Of a DNA stretch of 64,000 nt, positions 33,131 through 40,732 are shown in pieces. Where the stretch lies: the NCBI GenBank assembly GCA_046733295.1, contig JBKPOY010000005.1, positions 1 through 64,000 of the forward strand. Reading direction: 5' to 3'. Source of the stretch: 13-2-20CM-68-14 sp046733295. GTDB lineage: Bacteria > Actinomycetota > Thermoleophilia > Gaiellales > Gaiellaceae. The notes under the pieces are model-generated. The model saw only the letters and a list, made by a program, of their open reading frames with translations. It had not been told where the DNA came from and ran no database searches. The position numbers were made by a program, and so were the translations under genes. The first letter of the stretch is position 1. Every line of letters starts with the position of its first letter.

Positions 33131-33696
33131 CCATCCCGTTTTTCCGGGGGTTTTTGACCCTCCAAGAGGTCGGAAACTCGAAACAATGGACGTAGACGGA
33201 CCGCGACTCTAGCGAGAGCGTCGGCGCCACCCTCCTCCCGGTCGACCACGCAAACCGCCGTTTTGCAGGTGAGTCCGGCCGCGCGGAGCGCCTCGATCGC
33301 CGAGACCGCAGCGCCGCCCGAGGTGACGACGTCCTCGACGAGACAGACGCACTCACCCGGTTCGTAGACCCCCTCGAGGCGGTTCGCCGTGCCGTAGCCC
33401 TTCGCCTCCTTCCGGACGATCAGGAAGGGCAGCCCCGCCGCCAGTGAGGCGGCGGCGGCGAGCGGCACGGCCCCGAGCTCGGGCCCCGCCAGGCGCGCGG
33501 CCTGGGGCTCGTGCTCGGCGACGGCCGCGGCGATGTGGGCGCCGAGCGGGCCGAGCAGGTCGGGCCGCGTCTCGAAGCGGTACTTGTCGAGGTAGTAGCG
33601 CGAGCGCTTTCCGGAGCGGAGGACGAAGTCACCCTCGAGGTAGGCGTGCTCGCGCAGCGCGGCGCCGAGCTCGTCCCTGGCGACCTCAGCCGGCAA
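33127..33696 (-). CDS. pyrE: Orotate phosphoribosyltransferase
   Basis: 189 residues. FVLRSGKRSRYYLDKYRFE near the N-terminus, LAGPELGAVPLAAA, IVRKEAKGYGTANRLEG, and the PRPP-binding motif CLVEDVVTSGGAA. It makes OMP, the substrate of pyrF encoded downstream. The start is TTG 33696, inside the end of the 67-aa gene (11-nt overlap). It appears to be third in an operon with the roadblock-like and 67-aa genes. Confidence 0.92.
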   Translation of the reverse strand: MPAEVARDELGAALREHAYLEGDFVLRSGKRSRYYLDKYRFETRPDLLGPLGAHIAAAVAEHEPQAARLAGPELGAVPLAAAASLAAGLPFLIVRKEAKGYGTANRLEGVYEPGECVCLVEDVVTSGGAAVSAIEALRAAGLTCKTAVCVVDREEGGADALARVAVRLRPLFRVSDLLEGQKPPEKRDG

Positions 33697-33889
33697 GCTC
33701 GAGGATGTGGCGAGCGCGGCGGAGGAAGGGCTCGGCCTGGTCGGGCCGGGTCAGTGAGACCATCGACCCGTCGCCGAAGTAGACGTCCACGCGCTCGCTC
33801 CGGCGGGCGAGGCGGCGGCGAAAGAGGAGCGTCCCGGCAACAGAGCCGGCGCCGAGGAGCATCCCGGTGAGGACGTTACGACTTCGCAT
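33686..33889 (-). CDS. Small membrane-anchored protein of unknown function
   Basis: 67 residues. A hydrophobic N-terminal helix (NVLTGMLLGAGSVAGTLLF) is followed by arginines (RRRLARRSER) and a soluble tail VDVYFGDGSMVSLTRPDQAEPFLRRARHILELAG. The ATG overlaps the stop of the roadblock-like gene by 14 nt and its stop overlaps pyrE by 11 nt, so it is clearly translated within the operon. Function unknown. Confidence 0.65.
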   Translation of the reverse strand: MRSRNVLTGMLLGAGSVAGTLLFRRRLARRSERVDVYFGDGSMVSLTRPDQAEPFLRRARHILELAG

Positions 33890-34313
33890 CGTCCTTCTTG
33901 GCCCGGGTGGTCGGCTTCCGCTTCGCCGGCGCGCGCTTCTTCGGAGCGGGCTTCGGCTTCGGCTCTGTCTCGAGCTCGCGGAGGCAGCTCTTCAGGTCGT
34001 AGAAGACGAGCCCGACGGTCGGCTCGGGCGGCGTGGTCGCCGCGACGACCCGATCGCCGTGGCGCACGACGAAGACGCTGCCGGTCCGGAGCGCGACCTC
34101 GAGCTGCGCGAAATCGGGCGCATTTGCGCCTCCGTCGGGACGCCTTTGCTCGGCATCGGCGAGCAGCTCGCCGGCCTCGCGTGCGACCTGCTCGGCACGG
34201 TCGCCGTCCTCGAAGGTCGAGCCCAGCACCTTGCCGCCGCGCTCGAAGACGACCGCGGCGCGGACCTGGGAGGAGATGTCGCGGAGTCGCTGGAGGGCAG
34301 CCGACGCGTCCAT
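33876..34313 (-). CDS. Roadblock/LC7-like domain protein with lysine-rich tail
   Basis: 145 residues. The first ~110 (RLRDISSQVRAAVVFERGGKVLGSTF..., then VFVVRHGDRVVAATTPPEPTVGLVFYDLKSCLREL) have the alternating pattern of Roadblock/LC7 domains, which in bacteria often partner small GTPases. The last ~30 are Lys/Pro/Ala-rich (KPKPAPKKRAPAKRKP), suggesting nucleic-acid or membrane-surface binding. No GTPase gene is nearby. Leaderless promoter; first gene of the pyrE operon. Confidence 0.65.
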   Translation of the reverse strand: MDASAALQRLRDISSQVRAAVVFERGGKVLGSTFEDGDRAEQVAREAGELLADAEQRRPDGGANAPDFAQLEVALRTGSVFVVRHGDRVVAATTPPEPTVGLVFYDLKSCLRELETEPKPKPAPKKRAPAKRKPTTRAKKDDAKS

Positions 34314-34319
34314 GGGCTC

Positions 34320-34325
34320 ACGCTA
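34320..34325 (-). promoter_or_regulatory. -10 element (TAGCGT) of the roadblock-pyrE operon
   Basis: TAGCGT, 6 nt, then ATG 34313. Leaderless layout. Confidence 0.55.
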
Positions 34326-34332
34326 ACACGGT

Positions 34333-34338
34333 GATACT
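34333..34338 (+). promoter_or_regulatory. -10-like element (GATACT) of the YihY gene
   Basis: GATACT, 9 nt, then GTG 34348. Divergent from and 7 bp away from the roadblock operon -10. Confidence 0.4.
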
Positions 34339-34347
34339 GCGCGGGTC

Positions 34348-35160
34348 GTGCATCGCCCGATCGCGAAGTTCTTCCGCGACCGCGGCCCGCATCTCGCCGC
34401 GATGATCGCCTACTTCGCGCTGCTCGCGTTCGTGCCGCTCACGTTCCTCGCCCTGTCGCTGCTCGGGCTGGCGGGCCGGCCCGACGAGTCGAGCTATCTC
34501 GTCACCGAGCTCAAGCGGGTCTTTCCGGGAACATCCGTGTCCGGAATCGTCAGGGCGGTCGAGGCGGTGCAGCGGAACGCCGCCACGCTCGGCATCGTCG
34601 GCGGGGTCGTGCTCCTCTGGGCGTCGATCTCGTTCTTCAGCGTGCTCGAGTCCGCCTTCAACCTCGTCTACGGGCGACCGAACCGCTCGTTCCTGCGCGG
34701 GAAGGCGCTTGCCGTGCTCCTGATGGTCGCGCTGCTCGTGACCCTCTTCGTCGCCCTGCTCGTGGGTTCGGTCGGCTTCGACGTCCTCAAGCGCTATGCG
34801 CCCGGCGTGGCCGGCAACAGCGTCGTCGCCTACGGGCTCTCGGTGGTCGTGTCACTCCTGGCCGTGTTCGGCTTCCTCGTGGCCGTCTACTACCTGCTGA
34901 CGAACGTGAAGCTCCCACTCACCGACGTGCTCCCGGGCGCCGCCATCGCAGCCGTCCTGCTCGAGGGCTCGTTCCAGGTGCTGCCGATCTACGTCAGGCT
35001 CTCCGACCTGTCGATCGCGCTGCGCGCCTTCGGCGCGCCGGCGCTGCTGCTCGTGTGGCTCTACGTGATGGCGAACGCGATCGTCTTCGGCGCCGAGGTG
35101 AACTCCTGCCGCAGCGCCCGCCGCGAAGCGGCGGTCGAGGAGGCGGCGGGACTGGCGTAA
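34348..35160 (+). CDS. YihY/BrkB-family (UPF0761) inner-membrane protein
   Basis: 270 residues, about six membrane helices. Typical family segments: HLAAMIAYFALLAFVPLTFLALSLLG near the N-terminus, SISFFSVLESAFNLVYGRPNRSFLRGK, YYLLTNVKL and the C-terminal LLVWLYVMANAIVFGAEVN. The family is often labelled 'ribonuclease BN' in old annotation, which is wrong; the true role is unknown. Start GTG 34348. Confidence 0.88.
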   Translation: MHRPIAKFFRDRGPHLAAMIAYFALLAFVPLTFLALSLLGLAGRPDESSYLVTELKRVFPGTSVSGIVRAVEAVQRNAATLGIVGGVVLLWASISFFSVLESAFNLVYGRPNRSFLRGKALAVLLMVALLVTLFVALLVGSVGFDVLKRYAPGVAGNSVVAYGLSVVVSLLAVFGFLVAVYYLLTNVKLPLTDVLPGAAIAAVLLEGSFQVLPIYVRLSDLSIALRAFGAPALLLVWLYVMANAIVFGAEVNSCRSARREAAVEEAAGLA

Positions 35161-35179
35161 GCGCCTTTTCGGGCGTGTA

Positions 35180-35201
35180 CCGGGGTCAGACCCCGGACAT
35201 G
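35180..35201. repeat. Interspersed palindrome, copy 1
   Basis: CCGGGGTC-A-GACCCCGG followed by ACATG, 20 nt after the YihY stop. All 22 nt recur at 35283-35304. Probably also acts as the 3' end of the YihY transcript. Confidence 0.65.
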
Positions 35202-35277
35202 CCCGAAGTAGAGGAGCCAAGGCGAAGCCATGCGTTCACGGCGCCCGCGGATGCGGAGGCAAGGTGTCAGTCCTGGC

Positions 35278-35304
35278 CATGTCCGGGGTCAGACCCCGGA
35301 CATG
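35278..35304. repeat. Interspersed palindrome, copy 2, forming the end of rdgB
   Basis: CATGTCCGGGGTC-A-GACCCCGGACATG, a perfect 13-bp inverted repeat around one base. Read on the minus strand it supplies the last codons (A-M-S-G-V) and the TGA stop of rdgB. The 76 bp between the two copies show no gene. Confidence 0.7.
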
Positions 35305-35864
35305 GCCTCAACCGCCTCGGCGAGGGCCCGCGCGGCACGGGCCCGGTGCGAATGTGACCGCTTCCAGTCGTTCCCGAGCTCGGCAACCGTTTGGCGCTCC
35401 CCGGCGGGGACGAAGATCGGGTCGTAGCCGAAACCCTCGCTACCGCGGGCCTCGTGGGCGATTCGGCCCTCGAAGACGCCCGTTCCGCGCGCCTCCTCGA
35501 GGGATGGGGCGAGAGCGACCAGCTCGCAGACGTAGCGGGCGGCCCGGCCGTCGCCCTCGATCCCGCGCAGCGCTTCGAGCAGCCGGCCGACGGGGTCGTC
35601 ACCGCCGAAGCGCGCGGCCCGGATGCCGGGCCGGCCGCCGAGACCGTCGACCTCGATGCCCGAGTCCTCCCCGATCACCCACTCGACGGAATCGTCGGCG
35701 ACGCCTCGGCCGTGCTCGGCCTTCCCACGGGCGTTCTCGTAGTACGTCTCGCCGTCTTCGGGCGGGTAGTCGTCGGCGTCGAGCAGGCCGAGGTCCCACC
35801 CCTCCAGCGCCTGCGAGAGCTCACGCAGCTTGTTCTCGTTGCGCGAGGCGAGCTTCGCACTCAG
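35289..35864 (-). CDS. rdgB: Non-canonical purine NTP pyrophosphatase (RdgB/HAM1 family), CTG start
   Basis: 191 residues if translation begins at CTG 35864. That frame gives LSAKLASRNENKLREL, the canonical N-terminus with the SRN-x2-K nucleotide-binding motif. It continues through EDSGIEVDGLGG (metal and base binding), RRARF-type RAARFGGDD, FGYDPIFVP and KRSHSHRARA. It hydrolyses ITP/XTP/dITP. No ATG, GTG or TTG exists in frame before GTG 35678, which would delete 62 conserved residues. The CTG overlaps the MgtC stop as CTGA, the same coupling geometry as the ATGA/GTGA pairs elsewhere. Last gene of murI-rph-mgtC-rdgB. Confidence 0.85.
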   Translation of the reverse strand: MSAKLASRNENKLRELSQALEGWDLGLLDADDYPPEDGETYYENARGKAEHGRGVADDSVEWVIGEDSGIEVDGLGGRPGIRAARFGGDDPVGRLLEALRGIEGDGRAARYVCELVALAPSLEEARGTGVFEGRIAHEARGSEGFGYDPIFVPAGERQTVAELGNDWKRSHSHRARAARALAEAVEAMSGV

Positions 35865-36559
35865 TCGGCCCAGCGAACCTCCAGCACGCCTTCGACGTCC
35901 GCGAGCTTGCGGACGAGCTCCTGCGCGACGTCGGGACGATGCAGCTCGAGCGTCAGCTCGAGGCTGCGGCGGTCGCCCTCGTGGGCGACCTCGATCGTCT
36001 CGATGTGCGCGTCGGCCGTTTCCACCATGTCGAACACGCGCGCCGGGCTCTCACCGGCCGACAGCTGAACGAGCAGGAGTCCGGTCTCGCCGCGGAACCG
36101 GTTGACGATCCGGTAGGCAAACATCCGCAGCGGCCAGAGCGCGACGAGCGCGACCGCCGTCGTGATCACCGCCGCGGAGTAGTAGCCAGCCCCCGCCGCG
36201 AGCCCGATCGCGGCGACCACCCACAGCGTTGCCGCGGTCGTCAGCCCGCGGATCGAAAGGCCCTGCCGGATGATCGCGCCCGCCCCGAGAAAGCCGATCC
36301 CGGTGACGATCTGCGCGGCGATCCGCGTCGGATCCGCACGGATGACCGCGTCGCCCGAGACGAGGAACTCACGGAAGCCGTAGGCCGAGACGATCGTGAA
36401 GAGCGCCGAGCCGACGGAGACGAGCAGATGCGTCCTCAGCCCCGCCTCACGCTCGCGGAGCTCGCGCTCGAGCCCTAGCACGCCGCCCAGCACCGCCGCG
36501 AGGGCGAGCCGGAGCAGGACCTCGGGCCAGTCAAGCGTCGGGACGCTAGCCAGCAGCAT
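35861..36559 (-). CDS. MgtC/SapB-family membrane protein
   Basis: 232 residues from ATG 36559. Hallmarks: LAAVLGGVLGLERELREREAGLRTHLLVSVGSALF (helices 1-2), RIAAQIVTGIGFLGAGAIIRQG and GLTTAATLWVVAAIGLAAGAGYY. A C-terminal soluble ACT-like domain (about 150-232) ends VLEVRWAD. Family roles include Mg stress and acid adaptation; the exact function is unclear. AGGAGG lies 6 nt upstream, and the start is 14 nt inside rph. Confidence 0.85.
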   Translation of the reverse strand: MLLASVPTLDWPEVLLRLALAAVLGGVLGLERELREREAGLRTHLLVSVGSALFTIVSAYGFREFLVSGDAVIRADPTRIAAQIVTGIGFLGAGAIIRQGLSIRGLTTAATLWVVAAIGLAAGAGYYSAAVITTAVALVALWPLRMFAYRIVNRFRGETGLLLVQLSAGESPARVFDMVETADAHIETIEVAHEGDRRSLELTLELHRPDVAQELVRKLADVEGVLEVRWAD

Positions 36560-37256
36560 TCGCCGCCTCCTCTTGCGCCGCGGCGATCCGCTCGATGCCG
36601 CCTGCGGCAAAGGCGAGCAGCTCGTCGAGCCGCTCGCGCGAGAACGGCTCCTGCTCGGCGGTCGCCTGCACCTCGACCAGCCGGCCGTCCCCGGTCATCA
36701 CGACGTTCATGTCGACCTCCGCGGACGAGTCCTCCGCGTAGTCCAGGTCCAGCAGCGCCTCACCGCCGACGACCCCGACCGAGACCGCCGCGACCGATTC
36801 GGGCAGCGCCTTCGAGAGCCCGAAGCGGTCGAGCGCCAGGCGCGCCGAGACGTACGCACCGCAGATCGCCGCGCAACGAGTGCCGCCGTCGGCCTGCAGC
36901 ACGTCGCAGTCGAGCCAGAGCGTCCGCTCGCCCAGGGCCTCGAAATCCGTGGCTGCGCGCAGCGCGCGGCCGATCAGCCGCTGGATCTCGACCGTCCGGC
37001 CTCCCTGCCGGCCGCGCGAGGCCTCCCGCTGCGTCCGCTCGCCGGTCGACGCCGGCAGCAGCGAGTACTCGGCCGTCATCCAGCCGCGACCCTTGTTCAT
37101 CAGCCAGCGCGGCACCCCCTCCTCGATCGAGGCGGTGCAGAGAACCTTCGTCTTCCCCTGGGAATAGAGAACCGAGCCGTGCGGCTGCTCGAGCCAGTTC
37201 GGCTCCAGGACGAGTGGTCGCAGCTCGTCCGGGCGGCGGCCGTCGGCTCGGCTCAT
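36546..37256 (-). CDS. rph: Ribonuclease PH
   Basis: 236 residues. RRPDELRPLVLEPNWLEQPHGSVLYSQGKTKVLCTASIE, then GWMTAEYSLLPASTGERTQREA, GRTVEIQRLIGRALRA, LWLDCDVLQADGGTRCAAI and DMNVVMTGDGRLVEVQATAE. Phosphorolytic 3'-5' exoribonuclease that matures tRNA 3' ends. ATG 37256 lies 4 nt after the murI stop. Confidence 0.95.
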   Translation of the reverse strand: MSRADGRRPDELRPLVLEPNWLEQPHGSVLYSQGKTKVLCTASIEEGVPRWLMNKGRGWMTAEYSLLPASTGERTQREASRGRQGGRTVEIQRLIGRALRAATDFEALGERTLWLDCDVLQADGGTRCAAICGAYVSARLALDRFGLSKALPESVAAVSVGVVGGEALLDLDYAEDSSAEVDMNVVMTGDGRLVEVQATAEQEPFSRERLDELLAFAAGGIERIAAAQEEAANAAG

Positions 37257-37260
37257 CGAG

Positions 37261-38079
37261 TCACGCGGCGCGCTTCAGCTCGTCGAGCTCGACGTGCTCG
37301 ACCGTCGAGATCGGTAGCTGCAGGAAGCGCCGGCCGAGCGACCTGAAAGCCTCGGGATCGCCGGTGCTCAGGAACCGGTAGCTCCCCTCCCTCGACTCGT
37401 CGTTCTCGATCCTCTTGCGGGCGAGCGTCTCCGACACCTCGCGCGCGGTCTCCTCGGCGGAGAACACGAGCGTCACCCCACGCCCGAAAACGCGCTGGAA
37501 CACCGGGCGGATCAGCGGGTAGTGCGTGCAGCCGAAGATGACCGTGTCGACTCCTGCCCGCTTCAGCGGCGCGGCGTACTCGCGCACGGCCTCGGTCGTC
37601 TGGGTGCCGAAGGGGTCGTCACCCTCGATCAGCGGCACGAGCCGGGGGCACGGCAGGGCGACGAACTCGACACCGGCGTCGAGCGCGGCGATGAACTCCG
37701 CGTAGCGCCCGGCATCGACCGTCGCCTGGGTCGCGAGCAGCCCGATCTTCCGGTTGCGGGTGGCCTGGACGGCCGCGTGCGCCTCGGGCTGGATCACGCC
37801 GATCACGGGCACCCCCAGCTCGGCCTGCAACTCGGGCAACGCCGCAGACGTGGCGGCGTTGCACGCGACGAGCACGAGCTTGACGTCCTGTCGCTCGAGG
37901 AAGCAGCCGATCTCGAGTGCGAAGCCGCGTATCTCGGCCAGGGGCCGCGGCCCGTAGGGAAGCCGGGCATGGTCGCCGAGGTAGACGAAGTCCTCGTGCG
38001 GCATCGTCACGAGGCACTCGTGCAGGACGGTGAGGCCGCCCGTGCCCGAGTCGAAGACGCCGATCGGGCGCGAATCCAT
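37261..38079 (-). CDS. murI: Glutamate racemase
   Basis: 272 residues. IGVFDSGTGGLTVL (Asp10, Ser11), YLGDHARLPYG, LVACNAATSAALPEL with catalytic Cys73, and IFGCTHYPLI with catalytic Cys184. It makes D-glutamate for peptidoglycan. ATG 38079 follows a leaderless -10; the frame is open further upstream but that lies over the next gene's leader and start. Confidence 0.94.
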   Translation of the reverse strand: MDSRPIGVFDSGTGGLTVLHECLVTMPHEDFVYLGDHARLPYGPRPLAEIRGFALEIGCFLERQDVKLVLVACNAATSAALPELQAELGVPVIGVIQPEAHAAVQATRNRKIGLLATQATVDAGRYAEFIAALDAGVEFVALPCPRLVPLIEGDDPFGTQTTEAVREYAAPLKRAGVDTVIFGCTHYPLIRPVFQRVFGRGVTLVFSAEETAREVSETLARKRIENDESREGSYRFLSTGDPEAFRSLGRRFLQLPISTVEHVELDELKRAA

Positions 38080-38086
38080 TCGGGCG

Positions 38087-38092
38087 ATTCTA
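38087..38092 (-). promoter_or_regulatory. -10 element (TAGAAT) of the murI operon
   Basis: TAGAAT, 7 nt, then ATG 38079. Leaderless layout. Confidence 0.6.
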
Positions 38093-38124
38093 GAAGCGAA
38101 AGCGCACGACCTCGTCGTTCGCGA

Positions 38125-38130
38125 TACAAC
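38125..38130 (+). promoter_or_regulatory. Probable -10 element (TACAAC) of the secreted-protein gene
   Basis: GATACAACT, about 60 nt upstream of ATG 38193, in the only intergenic space before the gene. No convincing -35. This gene has a Shine-Dalgarno-like GGAAGGGG, so a leader is expected. Confidence 0.35.
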
Positions 38131-38192
38131 TCTCCGGCCAAATTCGCGTCTCATCAGGAAGGACCGCTGGCGACACCGAGAAGGAAGGGGCA

Positions 38193-39245
38193 ATGAAGAG
38201 ATCCATCCGCTTGACAATTTTCGCGTGCGCTGCCGCGTTGGCACTTGCCGTCGTCGCGCTGGCAGCCGCGTCCTACACGCCGTCCATGGGCATCTTCCAG
38301 GCGACGTACAAGCCGGGCGGCTCGGGGGCCGTCACGGTGGTCGTCGCGCAGGAGCGGGACGACGATCCGACGGCGCGCATCACCATCTACGTCGGGCCGG
38401 GCTACGGCGTCAACCTGGGCCAGGCGCCCGGGACGACGATAGGCACCGTCATCGCGGACGTGCAGGTGCTCGACCTCGGGCCGAACGTGCTGCCGCTCAC
38501 AGGGCCCGTGAAGGCCGACACGCCGGCCAACTACTTCTCGAACCCGTGCTCGCCAGGCCTGCACGAGGCGGTCTGGACGTTGAACGCGGCGCTCCCCGGC
38601 CAGCCGGCCAACCCGATCCCGGTGTACGTCGACCACGCGACCCCGGCCGAGTCGACGTTCAGCTCGGCGAAGATGACCGTCTGCTTCCGTGACCCGAATC
38701 TGCCGCCGGGCGACCCGCGGCGCTCGCCGAACGGGACGAAGTTCCTCGACGCGGCGTTCACCGTACGGGGCGTCTTCACGAATCCCTCGAGCGCGGGCAA
38801 CAAGCTCTGGCGCTCGATCTTCACGCCCTACACCCCGGGCACCGGCAGCGCCAACGTTCCGGGGACGCGCGAGGCCCAGGGGATCGTGCCGATGCCCTAC
38901 AGCGTTTCGGTGAAGCGCGTGAAGCGGAAGGTTCGTCGCGGCTTCTTCCGGCTCGCCGGAACGGTGAACGTGGCCGGCCGGTCGACGAGCGGCACCCGGC
39001 TCCTGCTCTTTGCCAAGACGGGCAGGGCCCCGTTCAAGGCGGTTGCGGCGACGCGTACGAAGCGGGGCGGCACGTACGTCTTCAACCGGCGCCTGCCGAA
39101 GAGGACGACGTTCTACTTCGTCGAGCGCCCGCCGGTCGAGACGACCTGCGCCACGCCGATCTCGGCCGCGCCGTGCACGGCCGCGATCGCGAGCAACGCG
39201 CTGAGCAAGGTCGTGAGGATCGCCCCGGCGAAGAAGCGGCGCTAG
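38193..39245 (+). CDS. Secreted protein of unknown function
   Basis: 350 residues. A signal peptide (MKRSIRLTIFACAAALALAVVALAAA) is followed by a beta-rich region (about 30-215) with four Cys, two of which could form disulfides. The C-terminal half (about 235-350) is very basic: SVKRVKRKVRRGFFRLAG, then TSGTRLLLFAKTG and KVVRIAPAKKRR at the end. The middle segment (GFFRLAGTVNVAGRSTSGTRLLLF) looks like a small Ig/Fn3-like repeat. No catalytic motif. A strong terminator follows 19 nt after the stop. Confidence 0.7.
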   Translation: MKRSIRLTIFACAAALALAVVALAAASYTPSMGIFQATYKPGGSGAVTVVVAQERDDDPTARITIYVGPGYGVNLGQAPGTTIGTVIADVQVLDLGPNVLPLTGPVKADTPANYFSNPCSPGLHEAVWTLNAALPGQPANPIPVYVDHATPAESTFSSAKMTVCFRDPNLPPGDPRRSPNGTKFLDAAFTVRGVFTNPSSAGNKLWRSIFTPYTPGTGSANVPGTREAQGIVPMPYSVSVKRVKRKVRRGFFRLAGTVNVAGRSTSGTRLLLFAKTGRAPFKAVAATRTKRGGTYVFNRRLPKRTTFYFVERPPVETTCATPISAAPCTAAIASNALSKVVRIAPAKKRR

Positions 39246-39263
39246 CACGCCCGCACCTCAGAC

Positions 39264-39296
39264 GCGAAGGCCTCCCGCGGGAGGCCTTCGCCGTTT
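39264..39296. terminator. Bidirectional terminator
   Basis: GCGAAGGCCTCCCG / CGGGAGGCCTTCGC, a perfect 14-bp palindrome, then CGTTTC on the + strand. It lies between the convergent secreted-protein and deaminase genes and can serve both. Confidence 0.7.
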
Positions 39297-40306
39297 CAGG
39301 CTGCAGGTAGGACCGGCTCGCGGCGGACGAATGACGAGGCGTGGCCGCGCGAGTTCGCCTCCACCAGCTGCTCTCGCTCTAGCGCCCCGATCCGCACCAA
39401 CAGCTCGAACTCGTCGCGCAGGTGCGTGCGCATCATCTCGGGGCCATCGGTGGCGATCGTGAACTGGACCCCGCCCTCGACGAACGCCCTGAACGTATCC
39501 CGCACCGCCTCCTCCGACTCGAGCGCTTTCGTCAGCAGGTTCGACGTCGGGCAGATCTCGAGCACGATCTCCCGCTCGCGCAGCGCGTCGACCAGCCCCT
39601 GGTCGCGCGCGGCGAGAATGCCGTGGCCGATCCGCTCGGGCCTGAGCATCTCGATCACCTCCGCGATCTCCTCGACGCCGGCTTCGCCACCCTCCTCGCC
39701 GACGTGGATCGTGACCCCGAGACCCGCCTCGCGCGCTTCCTCGACGAGCGGCTGCAGGTCGCGGTATGGGTAGCGCTCCCCCCGCGGCCGCGGGCCCGCG
39801 ACGTCGATGCCCACGATCCCGCGCGGCGCCCACCGGATTGCCTTCTCGACGATGATCCCGTTCAGCTCCGCGGAGAAGGTCCGGTCCATCATGAGAATCA
39901 GTCCCGCCGTGACCTGGGGGTACTCCAGGCTCGCTCGATCGAGGCCGCGGATCGCGGCGAGGATGATGTGGTCGAGGTCCTGCTCCCCGCCGCGGTTCCG
40001 CTTCATCGGGTTGAAGCGCAACTCGAGCGTCGTGATCCCCTGCGAACGGTAGGCGCCGCCGATCGCGGCGTGCACGGAACGCTCGACCGCGAGGGGGCTC
40101 GACTGGATCAGCTCCGTCCAGTGGTAGATCGCGTCGAGCGCGTCGAGGTCGGCGACCCCACGCGGATCGGCGATCGTGACCAGCCGATCGAACTCCCAGT
40201 AGTCCTTGACGGGCAAGGCGATGCCCTGCTCGTGGGCGAGGCTCCAAAGGATGTCGGACGACACGGAGCCGCCGAGATGGGTGTGCAGCTCGGCGAGACC
40301 GTCCAT
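39296..40306 (-). CDS. Adenosine-deaminase-like metal-dependent deaminase
   Basis: 336 residues of the amidohydrolase superfamily. Metal and catalytic residues are visible: His8 and His10 (HTHLGG), His201 and Glu204 (HVGEE), His228 (IGHGI), CPTSN and Asp287. Two positions differ from true adenosine deaminases. The HxHLD motif is HTHLGG, and the Asp-Asp pair is Asp287-Gly288 (ATDGPEM), so the residue that contacts purine N7 is missing. The fold and zinc site are intact, so it is probably an active deaminase with a different substrate. Leaderless promoter. Confidence 0.8.
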   Translation of the reverse strand: MDGLAELHTHLGGSVSSDILWSLAHEQGIALPVKDYWEFDRLVTIADPRGVADLDALDAIYHWTELIQSSPLAVERSVHAAIGGAYRSQGITTLELRFNPMKRNRGGEQDLDHIILAAIRGLDRASLEYPQVTAGLILMMDRTFSAELNGIIVEKAIRWAPRGIVGIDVAGPRPRGERYPYRDLQPLVEEAREAGLGVTIHVGEEGGEAGVEEIAEVIEMLRPERIGHGILAARDQGLVDALREREIVLEICPTSNLLTKALESEEAVRDTFRAFVEGGVQFTIATDGPEMMRTHLRDEFELLVRIGALEREQLVEANSRGHASSFVRREPVLPAA

Positions 40307-40312
40307 CGAGCC

Positions 40313-40318
40313 AGTGTA
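40313..40318 (-). promoter_or_regulatory. -10 element (TACACT) of the deaminase gene
   Basis: TACACT, 6 nt, then ATG 40306. Leaderless layout. Confidence 0.6.
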
Positions 40319-40387
40319 GAGAGGCCGGCGCGCATCACCCGATCGAGGGATGCGCGGACACGCCGCGAGCCGGATGATCGTGAGGCC

Positions 40388-40732
40388 GTGGACTTCCCCC
40401 CCGAACGACTCTCCCCCGAGCTCGTTCTCGTCTCACCTCCCGACATGGCGGCGGCTGCACGCTTGGCGCTGCCGGATTCGTTCTCCTCCTCCACGAGCGC
40501 TGCGGCCCAGTCACCGGCCCGCCCGGCTCCGCCGTTGGTCAGGCGGGCCGCGGGGCTGGTCGCCGTCTACAGCGCCTCGCTCGCCGTCACGCTCACTCCT
40601 CTCGGCTTGATGCTGAAAGCACTCCCGAGCGGACCGCAGGGCTCACCGAAGGCTGCGGATCACGTTCAGCGTGCGACGGACCTCGCTCGGGCTGTTGAGA
40701 ATGCTCGGAGCAACCCGCACGTAGGGCGTTGA
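40388..40732 (+). CDS. Possible small membrane protein
   Basis: A candidate of 114 residues from GTG 40388 in what would otherwise be a 336-bp gap. The N-terminus (VDFPPERLSPELVLVSPP, then ARLALPDSF) and a single hydrophobic stretch (LVAVYSASLAVTLTPLGLML) look protein-like, and the pattern is plausible for a short actinobacterial membrane protein. Against it: the last 30 codons run antisense into the convergent aminotransferase gene, there is no Shine-Dalgarno, and only a weak GATCGT hexamer lies 6 nt upstream. Confidence 0.35.
   Translation: MDFPPERLSPELVLVSPPDMAAAARLALPDSFSSSTSAAAQSPARPAPPLVRRAAGLVAVYSASLAVTLTPLGLMLKALPSGPQGSPKAADHVQRATDLARAVENARSNPHVGR

Noticed and set aside
34348..35160. 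Ribonuclease BN
   Set aside because: The older 'RNase BN' label for YihY-type proteins is a known misannotation; this is a membrane protein without nuclease motifs.
35289..35864. rdgB as a 5'-truncated pseudogene
   Set aside because: The missing N-terminus is present in the same frame upstream; only a conventional start codon is lacking, so a CTG start is simpler than decay.
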